Notes: generated by a model from the sequence alone, not told the origin. A stretch of 64,000 nucleotides of DNA from TH-plancto1 sp031431195 (GCA_031431195.1 JANPCU010000385.1:23438-87437); one strand, 5' to 3'. Shown: positions 37,788 to 47,530, counted from the first letter of the stretch. A program made the numbers and translations.

Positions 37788-39212
37788 ATGGCATCTAAAG
37801 GGCGGTTCCTGCTCGCACGGTCGATCGGGCTATGTTTTTTGGTGTGGCTCTATTCGCTCCAGGCCCAGGATAAGAATCAGGCCGTCGAGCCGACACCTCC
37901 CGATGAGGTCGTGCTGCCCACCCCCACGGCCAAGATCACCATCGCCCCCAACATCAAAGACTTCGGAGCAGTGGGCGACGGCATCGCGGACGATACCTTG
38001 TCCATTCAAAGAGCGGTCGATGCCGCACTGAAGCCGCTGGAGTTCCCGCCGGGGACGTACCGCATTACTAAGACGATCGAGATTCGCCTCGACAAGACCG
38101 GGCCGATTTCGATCACCGGGGACGGACTCGCGCGGCTGCAAATGGAGGCCTCTGGTCCCGCTCTGCGAATCATCGGCACACACAACGGCACAGCCGACCC
38201 GAAGACGGTCCAGACCGGAGTCTGGGAGCGCCAACGGACGCCGATGATCGACGGCATCGAGATCGTCGGCAAGCATGGGGACGCCAGCGGGATCGAACTC
38301 TCGGGCACGATGCAGGCCACGCTCAGCCGCCTCTCGATCCGCAACGTCACGCATGCCATCCGACTGGTCACGCGCAACCGCAACGTGCAGATCAGCGAGT
38401 GCCATCTGTACGACAATCGCGGCATCGGCGTGTTCCTGGACGGTGTCAACCTGCACCAGATCAACATCGCCAACAGCCACATCAGCTACAACCGCCAGGG
38501 GGGCATCGTCTGCCGTGAGAGCGAGATTCGCAACCTGCAAATCACCGGCTGCGACATTGAGGGGAACGTCGGCGATGGTCCGCTGGCTGCCAATCTGCTG
38601 CTCGATTGCCGTCGGGGTTCCGTGCGCGAGGGAGTCATCACCGGGTGTACGCTGCAACATGACCGCGACCCGATTGGCTCGGCGAATATCCGCATGCTGG
38701 GGGCCTCGAAGGAGAACCCGCTGATGGTCGGGACGTTCGTGATTGGGGATAACGTCCTGAGCGATGTGAAGACGAACATCCACCTCAAACATGCCCGAGG
38801 CGTGGTGATCGAGGGGAACACGCTGTGGGAGGGGTTTGAGCACAACATCCTGGCCGAGAACTGCTCGCACTTAGTCCTCGGTCCGAACCTGTTTGACCGC
38901 AACCCGGACCAGAAAGAAGTGACCAGCAAGAATGGAGTCGAGTTGCGGGAGTGCAGCGACTGTACGCTGACCGGCCTGCACATGCATGACGTGCAGGCGA
39001 AAGGGGCCGCCCTGCTGCTGGACCGCTGTGCGTGGTGCAACGTGACGAGTTGTCTCATCACCGATTCCGGGGAGACGTTGGTGGAGTTTCTGAAGTGCGA
39101 TAACTGCCGTCTGTCGGGGTGTTTGTTTCGAGCGACGAAAGGGTCGGTGTTCTCGAGGCGAGTCCTGTTGAATGGGGGAACGAACAACATGATCAGTGAT
39201 GACATGCGGTAG
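37788..39212 (+). CDS. Exported right-handed beta-helix protein (pectate-lyase-3-like)
   Basis: Start 37788 is chosen because a signal peptide follows at once (FLLARSIGLCFLVWLYSLQA) and GGTGGG lies 10 bases upstream; 37728 is possible. The 474-residue product begins its fold with IKDFGAVGDGIADDTLSIQR, the hallmark of the pectate-lyase-3/beta-helix family. Many parallel-helix rungs follow (ISECHLYDNRGIGVFLDGVN, IEGNTLWEGFEHNI, LTGLHMHDV). Such proteins bind or cleave polysaccharides outside the cell, and the substrate cannot be told. It lies just after the IS element. Confidence 0.85.
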   Translation: MASKGRFLLARSIGLCFLVWLYSLQAQDKNQAVEPTPPDEVVLPTPTAKITIAPNIKDFGAVGDGIADDTLSIQRAVDAALKPLEFPPGTYRITKTIEIRLDKTGPISITGDGLARLQMEASGPALRIIGTHNGTADPKTVQTGVWERQRTPMIDGIEIVGKHGDASGIELSGTMQATLSRLSIRNVTHAIRLVTRNRNVQISECHLYDNRGIGVFLDGVNLHQINIANSHISYNRQGGIVCRESEIRNLQITGCDIEGNVGDGPLAANLLLDCRRGSVREGVITGCTLQHDRDPIGSANIRMLGASKENPLMVGTFVIGDNVLSDVKTNIHLKHARGVVIEGNTLWEGFEHNILAENCSHLVLGPNLFDRNPDQKEVTSKNGVELRECSDCTLTGLHMHDVQAKGAALLLDRCAWCNVTSCLITDSGETLVEFLKCDNCRLSGCLFRATKGSVFSRRVLLNGGTNNMISDDMR

Positions 39213-39499
39213 AAACCTCGAAATCTTGTGAGCTTTAGCCCAGGTTTGCGGAAAATATCGTTCCCGCGCGGGCCGATGCCGTTGGCGAAGTCGATTCCCG
39301 TAGATTGCGTTCAACCAAGGTCGACGCAATCTCGTAGCGGACCACCGGGAGCTGGTCCATCTCCGATGGGGGCTGGGCTGATCAGACCTGTCCGTTGGGG
39401 ATTATTTTCCAAGTCTGAGCCTGAGTCGGCACCGCCCGGTCCGGGAGAGAACACTCGCCCCGTCCATCCACGATACCCCGGGACCGGGAAGGCCTTAAG
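39213..39499. other. Intergenic, no gene seen
   Basis: There is no credible ORF. Scattered short motifs resemble other intergenic repeats (GGGCTGATCAGACCTGTC), but I cannot define ends. Confidence 0.4.
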
Positions 39500-39608
39500 G
39501 CGATCGGTCAGACTTGTCTGACCCGTGGGATAGGCTTCCAGCCTGTCAACTCCCGCGAAAAGACGGGCTGGAAGCCTATCCCACGGTCAGCTTTTTCTGT
39601 CCGTTCGC
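39500..39608. repeat. Palindromic element, GGATAGGCTTCCAGCC family, copy 2
   Basis: This copy is nearly identical to 6589-6698 over the whole length, including the outer GCGATCGGTCAGACTTGTC and CTGTCCGTTCGC. AGGCGATCGGTC recurs directly after it (39612), giving a 12-base direct repeat around the element. Confidence 0.85.
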
Positions 39609-39641
39609 ATTAGGCGATCGGTCCGTGGAAACATACCCGCC

Positions 39642-39675
39642 AGACTTCCGAAGTCTCGGAAGACTTCGGAAGTCT
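39642..39675. repeat. Double near-palindrome AGACTTCCGAAGTCT
   Basis: AGACTTCCGAAGTCT (39642) and AGACTTCGGAAGTCT (39661) are exact reverse complements of one another and each is nearly self-complementary. It is a compact cruciform-type repeat in the 600-bp gap before the sigma-54 regulator stop. Confidence 0.7.
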
Positions 39676-39812
39676 TTGGAGACGCGAACTCTGGCCGATA
39701 TTGGCTGAGAGACGCATCGTCGCTGGCCGCATTCAGGCTGCGCAGCAGTCTCGTCCACCTGCATGAGCCCCTCCCCCGTGAGGCCTGGACGGGGGACGAG
39801 CCTCACCACGAC

Positions 39813-41210
39813 CTACGCCGACAACTTCTGCCGGGACTGATAGAGATTGATCTTGTTGTACAGTGTCTTGAGGGCGATGCCGAGTTCGGTAGCGACGGCG
39901 GGTTTGTCGCCCTTGTACTTTTCGAGGGTCTGCTGGATGACTTCCTGCTCGATGTCGTCGAGGGTCAGCGCTCGTGGGAAGTTGGTCACGAGGAACGGGC
40001 GCGACTCCGACTGCGAGGCCCTGCCGCCGACGCTGGTGGGCAGGTCGTCGGCGTGGATGACCTTGCCGTCGGACAGGATCACAGCGTGCTCGATGGCGTT
40101 GCCCAACTCACGGACGTTGCCGGGCCAGTCGTGGGCGCGGAGTAGCGACATAGTCTCGGGGGCGAGGATGTTTTCGGGGATCTCAGCCCGCTTCATGTGC
40201 CGCGCGACTAGCGTCCGAGCCAGCGCAGCGATGTCTTCCTTGCGCTCGCGCAGCGGAGGTAGGCGGATCTCGAAGGTGTTCACGCGGAAGTACAAGTCTT
40301 CGCGGAAGCTCCCTTCCGTAACCATGTCCTGCAGGTTGCGGTTCGTGGCACACACGATGCGAACATCGACATGGATCGTCTCGTTCTCCCCGACGCGGCG
40401 CAGCTCGCCCGACTCCAGGAAGCGGAGCATCTTGACCTGCATGTGCTTATCGAGTTCGCCGAGTTCATCCAGGAACAGCGTGCCGCCCTTGGCGATTTCG
40501 ATGAGCCCCTTGCGGGCGGTTTCGGCCCCGGTGAAGGCGCCCTTCTTGTGGCCGAAGAGTTCGCTTTCGACGAGATGTTCCGGCAGTGCTCCGCAGTTCA
40601 CCGCCACGAACGGCATGTTCGCACGGGGGCTGACTTCATGAATCCGGCGGGCGACCAGTTCCTTGCCAGTTCCAGTCTCGCCCAGAATGAGGATATTGGA
40701 ATCGGTCGGGCCAATCTTATTGATCAGATTCTTGACCCGGTTCATCGACGGCGTTTCGCCAATGATGTCAGTCGTGCCGCACGCCGATTTGACCTGACTC
40801 TGCAGGGCCAGGGTGCAGTTCCGCAGCTGGTGCTTCGCGACCACGCGGTTCACAGCTGTCGAGATCGTGGTCAGGTTGGCGGGCTTGGGGACGAAGTCAT
40901 AAGCCCCCAAGTGCATGGCCTTGATGACTTCTGGAACGCTGCCGTGGCCGGTCGAGATGATGAAATCGGTATCCGGTGCCACCTTCTTAAGGTGTTCGAT
41001 GACGCCCCAGCCGTCGACGTTGGGCATTTTGAGGTCGATGATCGCGCAGTCGTAGTGGTGGTCATCCAGCAAACGGATGGCCGCCGCTCCGTCCTCGGCG
41101 ACGGTGACTTCGTGTCCCTGCTTCTGGAGTTCGTTTTTGATGACCAGCCGGAGACCGGCCTCGTCATCGACGAACAGAATGCGGAGAGAATAGGTGTTTG
41201 GGCTGCTCAC
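39813..41210 (-). CDS. Sigma-54-dependent NtrC-family response regulator
   Basis: This is a 465-residue protein. The receiver domain (about 8-125) has FVDDEAG, phospho-Asp in AIIDLKMPNVDG, STGHG and VPKPAN. The AAA+ domain (about 150-390) has Walker A GETGTGKE, the sigma-54 contact loop GAFTGA, Walker B GGTLFLDELGEL and the Arg region ERKEDIAALA. A Fis-type HTH ends it (PAVATELGIALKTLYNKINL). It activates RpoN promoters after phosphorylation. No histidine kinase is adjacent, so it is an orphan and its regulon cannot be read from here. Confidence 0.94.
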   Translation of the reverse strand: MSSPNTYSLRILFVDDEAGLRLVIKNELQKQGHEVTVAEDGAAAIRLLDDHHYDCAIIDLKMPNVDGWGVIEHLKKVAPDTDFIISTGHGSVPEVIKAMHLGAYDFVPKPANLTTISTAVNRVVAKHQLRNCTLALQSQVKSACGTTDIIGETPSMNRVKNLINKIGPTDSNILILGETGTGKELVARRIHEVSPRANMPFVAVNCGALPEHLVESELFGHKKGAFTGAETARKGLIEIAKGGTLFLDELGELDKHMQVKMLRFLESGELRRVGENETIHVDVRIVCATNRNLQDMVTEGSFREDLYFRVNTFEIRLPPLRERKEDIAALARTLVARHMKRAEIPENILAPETMSLLRAHDWPGNVRELGNAIEHAVILSDGKVIHADDLPTSVGGRASQSESRPFLVTNFPRALTLDDIEQEVIQQTLEKYKGDKPAVATELGIALKTLYNKINLYQSRQKLSA

Positions 41211-41394
41211 TGGGTCAACTCCCTGACGACCTCATCGACATCCTTGTCGACGGCACCGATGGGGCTTCGGCAAATTCGGCCACACGTTGTGGAGCGGGTT
41301 GATAACAGAAACCGGCAAAGCGGAGCAACAGGAGTCGGTGAGAGGTGTCAGTAGTCCTTACGAGATGATGCGATTCGAGATCTGAGAGTCTCCC

Positions 41395-41481
41395 CATGAT
41401 CTTGTGGCTCATGATCTTGTGATCACTCTTGGAAAGCGCTACTCATCCGCTGGAGGGAAGAAAGTGGTTCACAAGATCATG
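41395..41481. repeat. CATGATCTTGTG repeat, two direct and one inverted unit
   Basis: CATGATCTTGTG occurs at 41395 and 41410, with the inverse CACAAGATCATG at 41470. It lies in the 927-bp gap 41211-42137 upstream of the response regulator. Confidence 0.65.
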
Positions 41482-41630
41482 AAGAGCGACAGGCGATGAT
41501 CGGCAATTCGCCGGGAGACACGGCGGCGCGGCCACCGAGTGGACCGGTCGGCGGATGGCGTGAGTCTCGGAGAGTGACGACTTTCCCGAGGCTGGAGTCG
41601 TAGATAAACTTCATGCGGGACGGATTGAGA

Positions 41631-41702
41631 CGTAGGACAGACGTCCTCGTCCGTCGCTCTGCGAGGCTTTCCTCACGGACGGACGAGGACGTCTGTCCTA
41701 CG
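41631..41702. repeat. 72-bp palindrome with 25-bp perfect arms
   Basis: The 25-base arm starting CGTAGGACAGACGTCC (41631-41655) is exactly matched by its reverse complement at 41678-41702. The left flank ATTGAGACGTAG and about 14 bases before it are shared with the unrelated hairpins at 49083. Confidence 0.8.
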
Positions 41703-41849
41703 AAGTGCCTCAGCGCTCCCCGCGAGAAGCATCAACCCCGATGAACACAGCGCGGCACAACCGCATCCGAAGAGGACGTCTTCTGTCATCGGTGGTCAGC
41801 CAGATAACAACCTCTGTCGAACCGACCTCTTCCCCCCCGAAGGGGCCGA

Positions 41850-41902
41850 AACATCATCGTCCAGAGTTGCGAACTGCGGTCGCGCCCCTGGACGATGATG
41901 TT
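41850..41902. repeat. Inverted repeat AACATCATCGTCCAG
   Basis: AACATCATCGTCCAG and its exact reverse complement (41888-41902) enclose a 23-base loop. It is one more palindrome in the gap before the DUF4261-like gene. Confidence 0.75.
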
Positions 41903-42137
41903 CAACACCTGCGGGGTACAAAGGCTTCAGGCCATCGGAAATGTGTTGGGCGTGCAAAACCCCCTCTCCGTACGCCAAGTGAATTGGTTTGCCGTGCGGA
42001 TTGAAGCACTCAAGATTGTTTGAATTGCGGTTGTGGGACGAGGGGATTGTGACGCGAGGTTCTTGCGTCGAAAGACACCGGTGAGTTAGCCTCTGGTGCC
42101 AAGGCCATGACCAACTCACCACCTGCGAGTTCCCGCG

Positions 42138-42875
42138 ATGACTGAAACCACTCCAGCGATTGAGATCAAGCTACGCATTCCCGGCACATGGGCGCATCCG
42201 GGAGAACTCGTCGAGCGGATGCCGCCGGGGTGCCGATTGTCGCCCGAGGGGTTGATTCTGCCCGATGGGCAGCGGGTCGAGATTGCTCCGATGCAGCCCG
42301 ACAAGCAGTTCGCGAAGATCTTCGCCTCATCATGTCGCCGACCGGCGACGCCGGATGAACTCGATCGGGTCAATCGCTACTCGGTCAACATGGGACTCAT
42401 CGGACCGGGCGGTTCACTCGAGGCAGTTCGCACGATGACGCAGGCCGCTGCGGCCATCTTGGAAGCGGGCGGAGCGGGTGTGTTCATCGATAACAGCGGG
42501 CTGGCTCATGGCGGGGGGCAGTGGCTCGATTTTGCCGAGGATGGCAGCGCGGACGCACTGAGCTTTGCCTTCGTGAGCGTCGTCCGGGGCGACACGGAAG
42601 CCTGGACGATGGGGATGCACGTGTTCGGCCTCCCCGAGATCAAGATGCGTCGCGCCGATATCGAGCCGACGGGGGATCTGATCATCGACGTGCTGCGCTA
42701 CATGTGCCACAGCGACAAGCCGGTCGACAAAGATCACGTCCTGGTTCTGGAGGATGGTCAGATGTTGCATGTCACCTCGAAGTCGGAGTGTGAGTTCCCC
42801 GCTGGCAGCCCGATGCACAACCCGTTTGGTTGCCTGTTTCTGCTACCTGGGAAAGAGATCGCGGAACGCAACTGA
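42138..42875 (+). CDS. DUF4261-like hypothetical protein
   Basis: This is a 245-residue soluble protein with no signal peptide. The N-terminal part gives LRIPGTWAHPGELVERMPPG. The middle (LEAGGAGVFIDNSGLAHGGG) and AWTMGMHVFGLPEIKM resemble the DUF4261 group, where a similar glycine phrase precedes a conserved His. Assignment to that family is tentative. It ends in PFGCLFLLPGKEIAERN. The gene stands alone between repeat-rich gaps. The function is unknown. Confidence 0.7.
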   Translation: MTETTPAIEIKLRIPGTWAHPGELVERMPPGCRLSPEGLILPDGQRVEIAPMQPDKQFAKIFASSCRRPATPDELDRVNRYSVNMGLIGPGGSLEAVRTMTQAAAAILEAGGAGVFIDNSGLAHGGGQWLDFAEDGSADALSFAFVSVVRGDTEAWTMGMHVFGLPEIKMRRADIEPTGDLIIDVLRYMCHSDKPVDKDHVLVLEDGQMLHVTSKSECEFPAGSPMHNPFGCLFLLPGKEIAERN

Positions 42876-43074
42876 ACGGCCTGGCCCGATTCGCACTTGA
42901 GCCAGAAACTCAACTCTCCGGCAATTCTTGCCGATTCGAGGGGACGATGCGACGGGGGCAAGAACGTCTGACGGTGCCCTCGTTCTCTTTCGGAACGGAC
43001 CTCAATCCCCCCAACAAACCGCCAGTCAGACACTGGGGATCGCGATAGAATTTCCAGAGACGGACCGTGCGGGA

Positions 43075-43103
43075 TTGATTTCCTGACTCGTGTGACATAT
43101 TCA
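43075..43103 (+). promoter_or_regulatory. Candidate sigma-70-type promoter for sucA
   Basis: TTGATT, a 17-base spacer, then TATTCA. This matches the -35 box at 4 or 5 of 6 and the -10 box at 4 of 6. It lies about 175 bases before the sucA ATG. Weak evidence. Confidence 0.3.
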
Positions 43104-43176
43104 TCGTATTGTCATCACGTTGCGACGCCACGGACCGGCGGGTTCTCATGATCCTTTCGGGCGGCGGCGATTGCCT

Positions 43177-43200
43177 CCACAGCTGTTGACCCAGCTGTGG
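43177..43200. promoter_or_regulatory. Leader hairpin before sucA
   Basis: CCACAGCTG-TTGACC-CAGCTGTGG is a perfect 9-bp stem with a 6-base loop in the sucA 5' region. No T-run follows, so it may be an operator or an mRNA structure. The 401-bp gap 42876-43276 shows no gene. Confidence 0.4.
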
Positions 43201-43276
43201 TTCACCCAGTGGGGTGTTCGTGTCGGTTCTGATTCCGGTCAACGGCGCGTGCATTCCTCTCCGGACCCTGTCCACC

Positions 43277-46099
43277 ATGTCAGAGTTTTCCGCTGCGTTC
43301 AACAGCCAAAGCCTCCCTTACATTGAAGACCTGTACGCGCGCTATCTGAACGGAGACTCGTCCGTCCCTGCCGATTGGGCGGAGTATTTCCGGACCTCGC
43401 TGAACGGGCAGGGGAAGCCTTCGCCCACGGGGGGAGTGAGCTTTGAGCCGCCCTTCAAAGCCCGCAGCATGTTCAACCCTCCGGGCGGAGGAGGCTCGAA
43501 TCACTTTCGCGCGGAACAGAAGCTCAACATCGCCGTGCAGCAAGAGCGCGTCGACGGACTGATTCAGGCGTACCGCTCGCTGGGGCATATTTCGGCCAAG
43601 GTCGACCCGTTGAAGGTGAAGGTCGAGGCTCCGGCGGAACTCGAACACACGTTCTACGGTTTCACGGATGCCGACCTCGACCGCGAAGTCTCGACCGAGT
43701 TGGTGGGTGGTCCCGATACTCGGACGCTGCGCGGGGTCATTCAGTGGCTGAAGCAAACCTACTGCCGGTCGATCGGCGTGCAGTACATGCACATCGAAAG
43801 TCTGCAATCGAGAACCTGGTTGCAGCAGCAGATGGAGCAAACGGCGAACCGCCTCAAGCTCGACATCAAAGACCAGCACCGCATTCTGGCCCGGCTGGCC
43901 GATGCGGTCTGCTTCGAGAAGTTCTTGTGGGACAAGTTTAAGGGGTCAAAGACGTTCTCGCTGGATGGAGGTGAGACACTGATCCCGCTGCTGGATCAGG
44001 CAATCGAGCGGGCCGCAGAGCAAGGGTGCAAGGAGATCGTACTGGCGATGGCCCACCGGGGTCGGCTGAACGTCCTCTATAATACGATGGGCAAAAAGGG
44101 CCGCCAGATCTTCCGCGAAGTCGAGGACCAGCACGAGCATCTCGCGTTTGACGATGTGAAGTACCACCTGGGGTATAGTTCCGACCGCATCCTCTCCAAC
44201 GGGAAAAAGGTCCACCTGTCGCTCTGCTTCAACCCGAGCCATTTGGAGTTCGTGAACCCCGTGGCGATGGGGCGTCTGCGGGCGAAGATGGACGAGATTC
44301 GCGACTATAAGCGAGAGCAGGGGTGCTGCATCCTGATCCATGGAGACGCGGCCTTCATTGGGGAAGGCGTGACCCAGGAGACGCTGAATCTCTCCGAACT
44401 GTATGGCTACAAGATCGGCGGCGTGGTCCACATCGTGGTGAACAACCAGATCGGATTCACGACCTCGGTCCGGGAAGCTCGGTCCTGTCGCTACGCCACC
44501 GACATTGCGAAGATGCTCGACATCCCGATTTTCCATGTGAACGGCGAAGACCCCGAGGCCGTCGCGCAAGTGGTCAAGCTGGCGATGGAGTTCCGCGCCA
44601 AGTTCCAAAAAGATGTCGTCATCGACATGTACTGTTTCCGTCGTCGCGGGCATAACGAGACGGACGAGCCACGGTTCACGAACCCGATGATGTACAAGAA
44701 GATCGACCTCAAGCCGTCGGTCTTTGAGAGCTATAAGGAGTCGCTCGTCAATTATCGCGGCGTGACCGCTGAGGAAGCTACGGCGATTTGGGAGAAGTCC
44801 CGCAAGACCCTCGACGACGAACTTAAGGCTGCCCACGATACGTCGACACCGACGCTCCACGATCACGACAACGCCGACATGGCGCTGAAGAATATCTGGA
44901 AGGGTTACCACGGTGGGCCTGCCCATCTGGCCGACCATATCAACACCGGTCGGCCCGAGACCGACCTCAGCCGCGTGCTGAAGTCGCTCACCGAATACCC
45001 TGCAGAGTTCAAGCCGCATCCAACCGTACAAAAGGTCCTCGACAAACGTCGCGAGATGTCGCAGGGCAACGTCCCCCTCGACTGGGGCGCAGCTGAGATG
45101 CTGGCGTACGGCACACTCCTCGAAGAGGGGCATCCGTTCCGCATGTCGGGACAGGATGTGCGGCGCGGCACGTTCAGCCACCGGCACGCGGTACTGGTCG
45201 ATGTCGAGGATGGCACCCACTTCTGCCCACTTCGCAACATCCAGGACAAGCTGGGCTGGGTGAATTGTCACAACAGCCCGCTCTCGGAGATCGGCGTCCT
45301 GGGCTTCGAGTACGGCTACAGCCTCGACACGCCGCACGGTATCGTCGTTTGGGAAGCTCAGTTCGGCGACTTCGTCAACGTCGCACAGGTCATCATTGAC
45401 CAGTTCATCGCCAGCTCGGAAATGAAGTGGAAACGACTGAGCGGGATCGTGCTGTTGCTACCCCACGGCTACGAAGGGAACGGACCGGAGCATTCCAGTG
45501 CCCGGCTGGAGCGGTTCCTGAACTTGGCAGCCGAAGACAACATGCAGATTGTTCAGCCTTCGACGCCCGCTCAGATGTTCCACCTGTTGCGGCGGCAAGT
45601 GCTCCGCAAGTGGAAGAAGCCGCTGGTCGTCATGACCCCCAAGCAGCTGTTAAGATTGCCCGCGTGCGTGTCGACTCTGTCGGATTGTGCGAAGGGGACC
45701 TTCCAGCCGGTCATCGGGGATGAGGCGGTCGATGCCAACGGGGTCAAGCGGATCTTGCTCTGCTCGGGGCGGGTCTACTTTGATCTGCTGGCCAAGCGGA
45801 CGGCTCTCGGACGCAACGATGTGGCGATCGTCCGCGTGGAAGAATTCTATCCACTGCCGGTCGCTGCTCTGGAGAAAGCCCTCGCTCCGTTCAAGTCGGG
45901 CACCTCGACACGCTGGGTGCAAGACGAGCCCGAGAACATGGGCGGCTGGCGATTCCTGCGGGCCCGGCTGGGCGAGAAGCTGCTGGGTCGGTTCGACTGG
46001 GACATCGTGTCTCGCAAGGCCGCTGCCAGCCCGTCGACTGGATCGCACCACGTCCATCACGAAGAACAAGAACACATTCTGGCCCAGGCCTTCGGATGA
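43277..46099 (+). CDS. sucA: 2-oxoglutarate dehydrogenase E1 component
   Basis: This 940-residue thiamine-diphosphate enzyme decarboxylates 2-oxoglutarate and transfers succinyl to the E2 lipoyl group. Start 43277 gives the family N-terminus (MSEFSAAFNSQSLPYIEDLY); the 21 extra residues from 43214 are unlikely. Marks include RAAEQGCKEIVLAMAHRGRL, FNPSHLEFVNPVAMG, the ThDP-binding IHGDAAFIGEGVTQE near residue 355, NNQIGFTT, YCFRRRGHNETDEP, and in the second half LGFEYGYSLD and WEAQFGDFVN. It is followed by sucB and lpd on the same strand, an operon-like order with unusually palindrome-rich spacers. Confidence 0.97.
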   Translation: MSEFSAAFNSQSLPYIEDLYARYLNGDSSVPADWAEYFRTSLNGQGKPSPTGGVSFEPPFKARSMFNPPGGGGSNHFRAEQKLNIAVQQERVDGLIQAYRSLGHISAKVDPLKVKVEAPAELEHTFYGFTDADLDREVSTELVGGPDTRTLRGVIQWLKQTYCRSIGVQYMHIESLQSRTWLQQQMEQTANRLKLDIKDQHRILARLADAVCFEKFLWDKFKGSKTFSLDGGETLIPLLDQAIERAAEQGCKEIVLAMAHRGRLNVLYNTMGKKGRQIFREVEDQHEHLAFDDVKYHLGYSSDRILSNGKKVHLSLCFNPSHLEFVNPVAMGRLRAKMDEIRDYKREQGCCILIHGDAAFIGEGVTQETLNLSELYGYKIGGVVHIVVNNQIGFTTSVREARSCRYATDIAKMLDIPIFHVNGEDPEAVAQVVKLAMEFRAKFQKDVVIDMYCFRRRGHNETDEPRFTNPMMYKKIDLKPSVFESYKESLVNYRGVTAEEATAIWEKSRKTLDDELKAAHDTSTPTLHDHDNADMALKNIWKGYHGGPAHLADHINTGRPETDLSRVLKSLTEYPAEFKPHPTVQKVLDKRREMSQGNVPLDWGAAEMLAYGTLLEEGHPFRMSGQDVRRGTFSHRHAVLVDVEDGTHFCPLRNIQDKLGWVNCHNSPLSEIGVLGFEYGYSLDTPHGIVVWEAQFGDFVNVAQVIIDQFIASSEMKWKRLSGIVLLLPHGYEGNGPEHSSARLERFLNLAAEDNMQIVQPSTPAQMFHLLRRQVLRKWKKPLVVMTPKQLLRLPACVSTLSDCAKGTFQPVIGDEAVDANGVKRILLCSGRVYFDLLAKRTALGRNDVAIVRVEEFYPLPVAALEKALAPFKSGTSTRWVQDEPENMGGWRFLRARLGEKLLGRFDWDIVSRKAAASPSTGSHHVHHEEQEHILAQAFG

Positions 46100-46104
46100 A
46101 GGCC

Positions 46105-46205
46105 GTTGAGGGTTGAGCGTTGAGCGACACAGGTCGACATGATGTACAACCCTGGCTCGCTCACGCTCCCGTCAGACCCTCAACCCTCATCGCTCAACCC
46201 TCAAC
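46105..46205. repeat. Palindrome in the sucA-sucB spacer
   Basis: GTTGAGGGTTGAGCG (46105-46119) is exactly complementary to CGCTCAACCCTCAAC (46191-46205). It nearly fills the spacer between the two genes. Confidence 0.75.
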
Positions 46206-46223
46206 CTTCCCCACGGACACATC

Positions 46224-47393
46224 ATGGCAGTTGACATTCGGCTCCCCAAAGCGGGCGATTCGATCACGGAAGCCTTCATCGGACAATGGCAGGTCAAAGA
46301 GGGGACGTGGGTCGATGTCGACCAGAACATCGTCGTCATCGAGACCGAGAAAGCAGCCTTCGATGTCCCAGCCCCGGTCGCGGGGATTCTGACCAAGATC
46401 CTCAAGAAGAACGGGGACAAGGCCCTCGTGAATGAGGTCATCGCCCAGATGGAGCCCGCTCCGCGACCGGCAGGCGTCGCGCCCGCACCGCCCGCCGCCG
46501 CTCCAGCAGCAGCTGCACCGACTGGGAAGGCGGGGGGTTATGTCATGCCCGCCGCAGCCGCAGCGGGCGCTCAAGCCGGGGTTGATCCAGCGGGCGTGAA
46601 GGGCACTGGCCCCGGTGGTCGTGTGTTGAAAGAGGACGTCCAGAAGGCAGCCACCTCTGCTCCGTCAAAGGCCGCCACGGCGTTGTCGGGCGTGCGTGAA
46701 GAACGCCGTCAGCCGATGTCGATCATGCGGCAGACGATTGCACGTCGGCTGGTCGAAGCCCAACACAATGCCGCCCTGCTGACCACCTTCAACGAGTGCG
46801 ATGTCACGGCGATCAAGAAGGCTCGTGAGCAGTATCAGGATGCATTCACGAAGAAGTACGGGATCAAGCTCGGATTCATGTCGTTCTTCGTGAAGGCCGT
46901 GGTGGATGCCCTCAATCTGTTCCCGTCGATTGGAGCTCGCATCGATGGCACAGACCTGATCTTCCGCAACTACTGCGACATCGGCGTGGCGATTGGCGGA
47001 GGTAAGGGGCTGGTGGTTCCGATCCTGCGGAGTGCAGAGCGGATGAGCTTCTCGGAGATCGAGCTGGCGATTGCCGACTTCGGCAAGCGAGCCAATGAAG
47101 GCCGGTTGTCGATGGAAGAGATGGACGGCGGCACCTTCACGATCAGCAACGGCGGCGTGTACGGATCGCTGATGTCGACCCCCATCGTCAACCCGCCACA
47201 ATCCGGCGTCCTCGGGATGCACAACATCGTCGACCGCCCGATCGCCCTCAATGGCGAAGTGGTCATCCGCCCGATGATGTACCTCGCCCTAACCTACGAC
47301 CACCGCGTCGTGGACGGGCGCGAGGCGGTATCGTTCCTCAAGCGGATCAAGGATGTGGTGGAAGACCCGACACGGTTGATCCTTGATATCTGA
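46224..47393 (+). CDS. sucB: Dihydrolipoyl succinyltransferase (E2 of 2-oxoglutarate dehydrogenase)
   Basis: This is a 389-residue E2. The lipoyl domain (1-75) has the lipoylated Lys in IETEKAAFDVPAP. An Ala/Pro linker follows, then the E3/E1-binding domain (about 110-148; AGVDPAGVKGTGPGGRVLKE). The catalytic domain (about 160-389) has RQTIARRLVEAQHNAALLTT, FTISNGGVYGS and the active-site DHRVVDGREAVSFL. The length and position between sucA and lpd identify it as the succinyl-transferring E2 rather than pyruvate E2. Confidence 0.95.
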   Translation: MAVDIRLPKAGDSITEAFIGQWQVKEGTWVDVDQNIVVIETEKAAFDVPAPVAGILTKILKKNGDKALVNEVIAQMEPAPRPAGVAPAPPAAAPAAAAPTGKAGGYVMPAAAAAGAQAGVDPAGVKGTGPGGRVLKEDVQKAATSAPSKAATALSGVREERRQPMSIMRQTIARRLVEAQHNAALLTTFNECDVTAIKKAREQYQDAFTKKYGIKLGFMSFFVKAVVDALNLFPSIGARIDGTDLIFRNYCDIGVAIGGGKGLVVPILRSAERMSFSEIELAIADFGKRANEGRLSMEEMDGGTFTISNGGVYGSLMSTPIVNPPQSGVLGMHNIVDRPIALNGEVVIRPMMYLALTYDHRVVDGREAVSFLKRIKDVVEDPTRLILDI

Positions 47394-47397
47394 GGTT

Positions 47398-47530
47398 GGC
47401 GAGCCCTCGGCGTGAGCCGGGGTGTTGCGATCGATTACTCGTGATTCTGATCGAGCGAACCTGATTTCGCTCCGCTTCCGCAGAACAAGTTCTCTCCTTT
47501 GGACACCCCGGCTCACGCCGGGGGCTCGCC
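47398..47530. repeat. Palindrome in the sucB-lpd spacer
   Basis: The left arm starting GGCGAGCCCTCGGCGTGAG (47398-47425) pairs with the right arm ending CGCCGGGGGCTCGCC (47503-47530), 28 bases with one mismatch. It fills almost all of the sucB-lpd gap. Confidence 0.8.

Noticed and set aside
37830..38870. 346-codon open frame antisense to the beta-helix gene
   Set aside because: Shadow frame; the sense frame has the beta-helix hallmarks and a signal peptide.
41705..42004. Open frame of 99 codons before the DUF4261-like gene
   Set aside because: It crosses a palindrome and has no ribosome site or protein-like features.
43946..45337. Long open frame (463 codons) on the strand opposite sucA
   Set aside because: It is entirely antisense to a clear 2-oxoglutarate dehydrogenase. 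High-GC codon bias creates such shadows, and its protein has no family marks.
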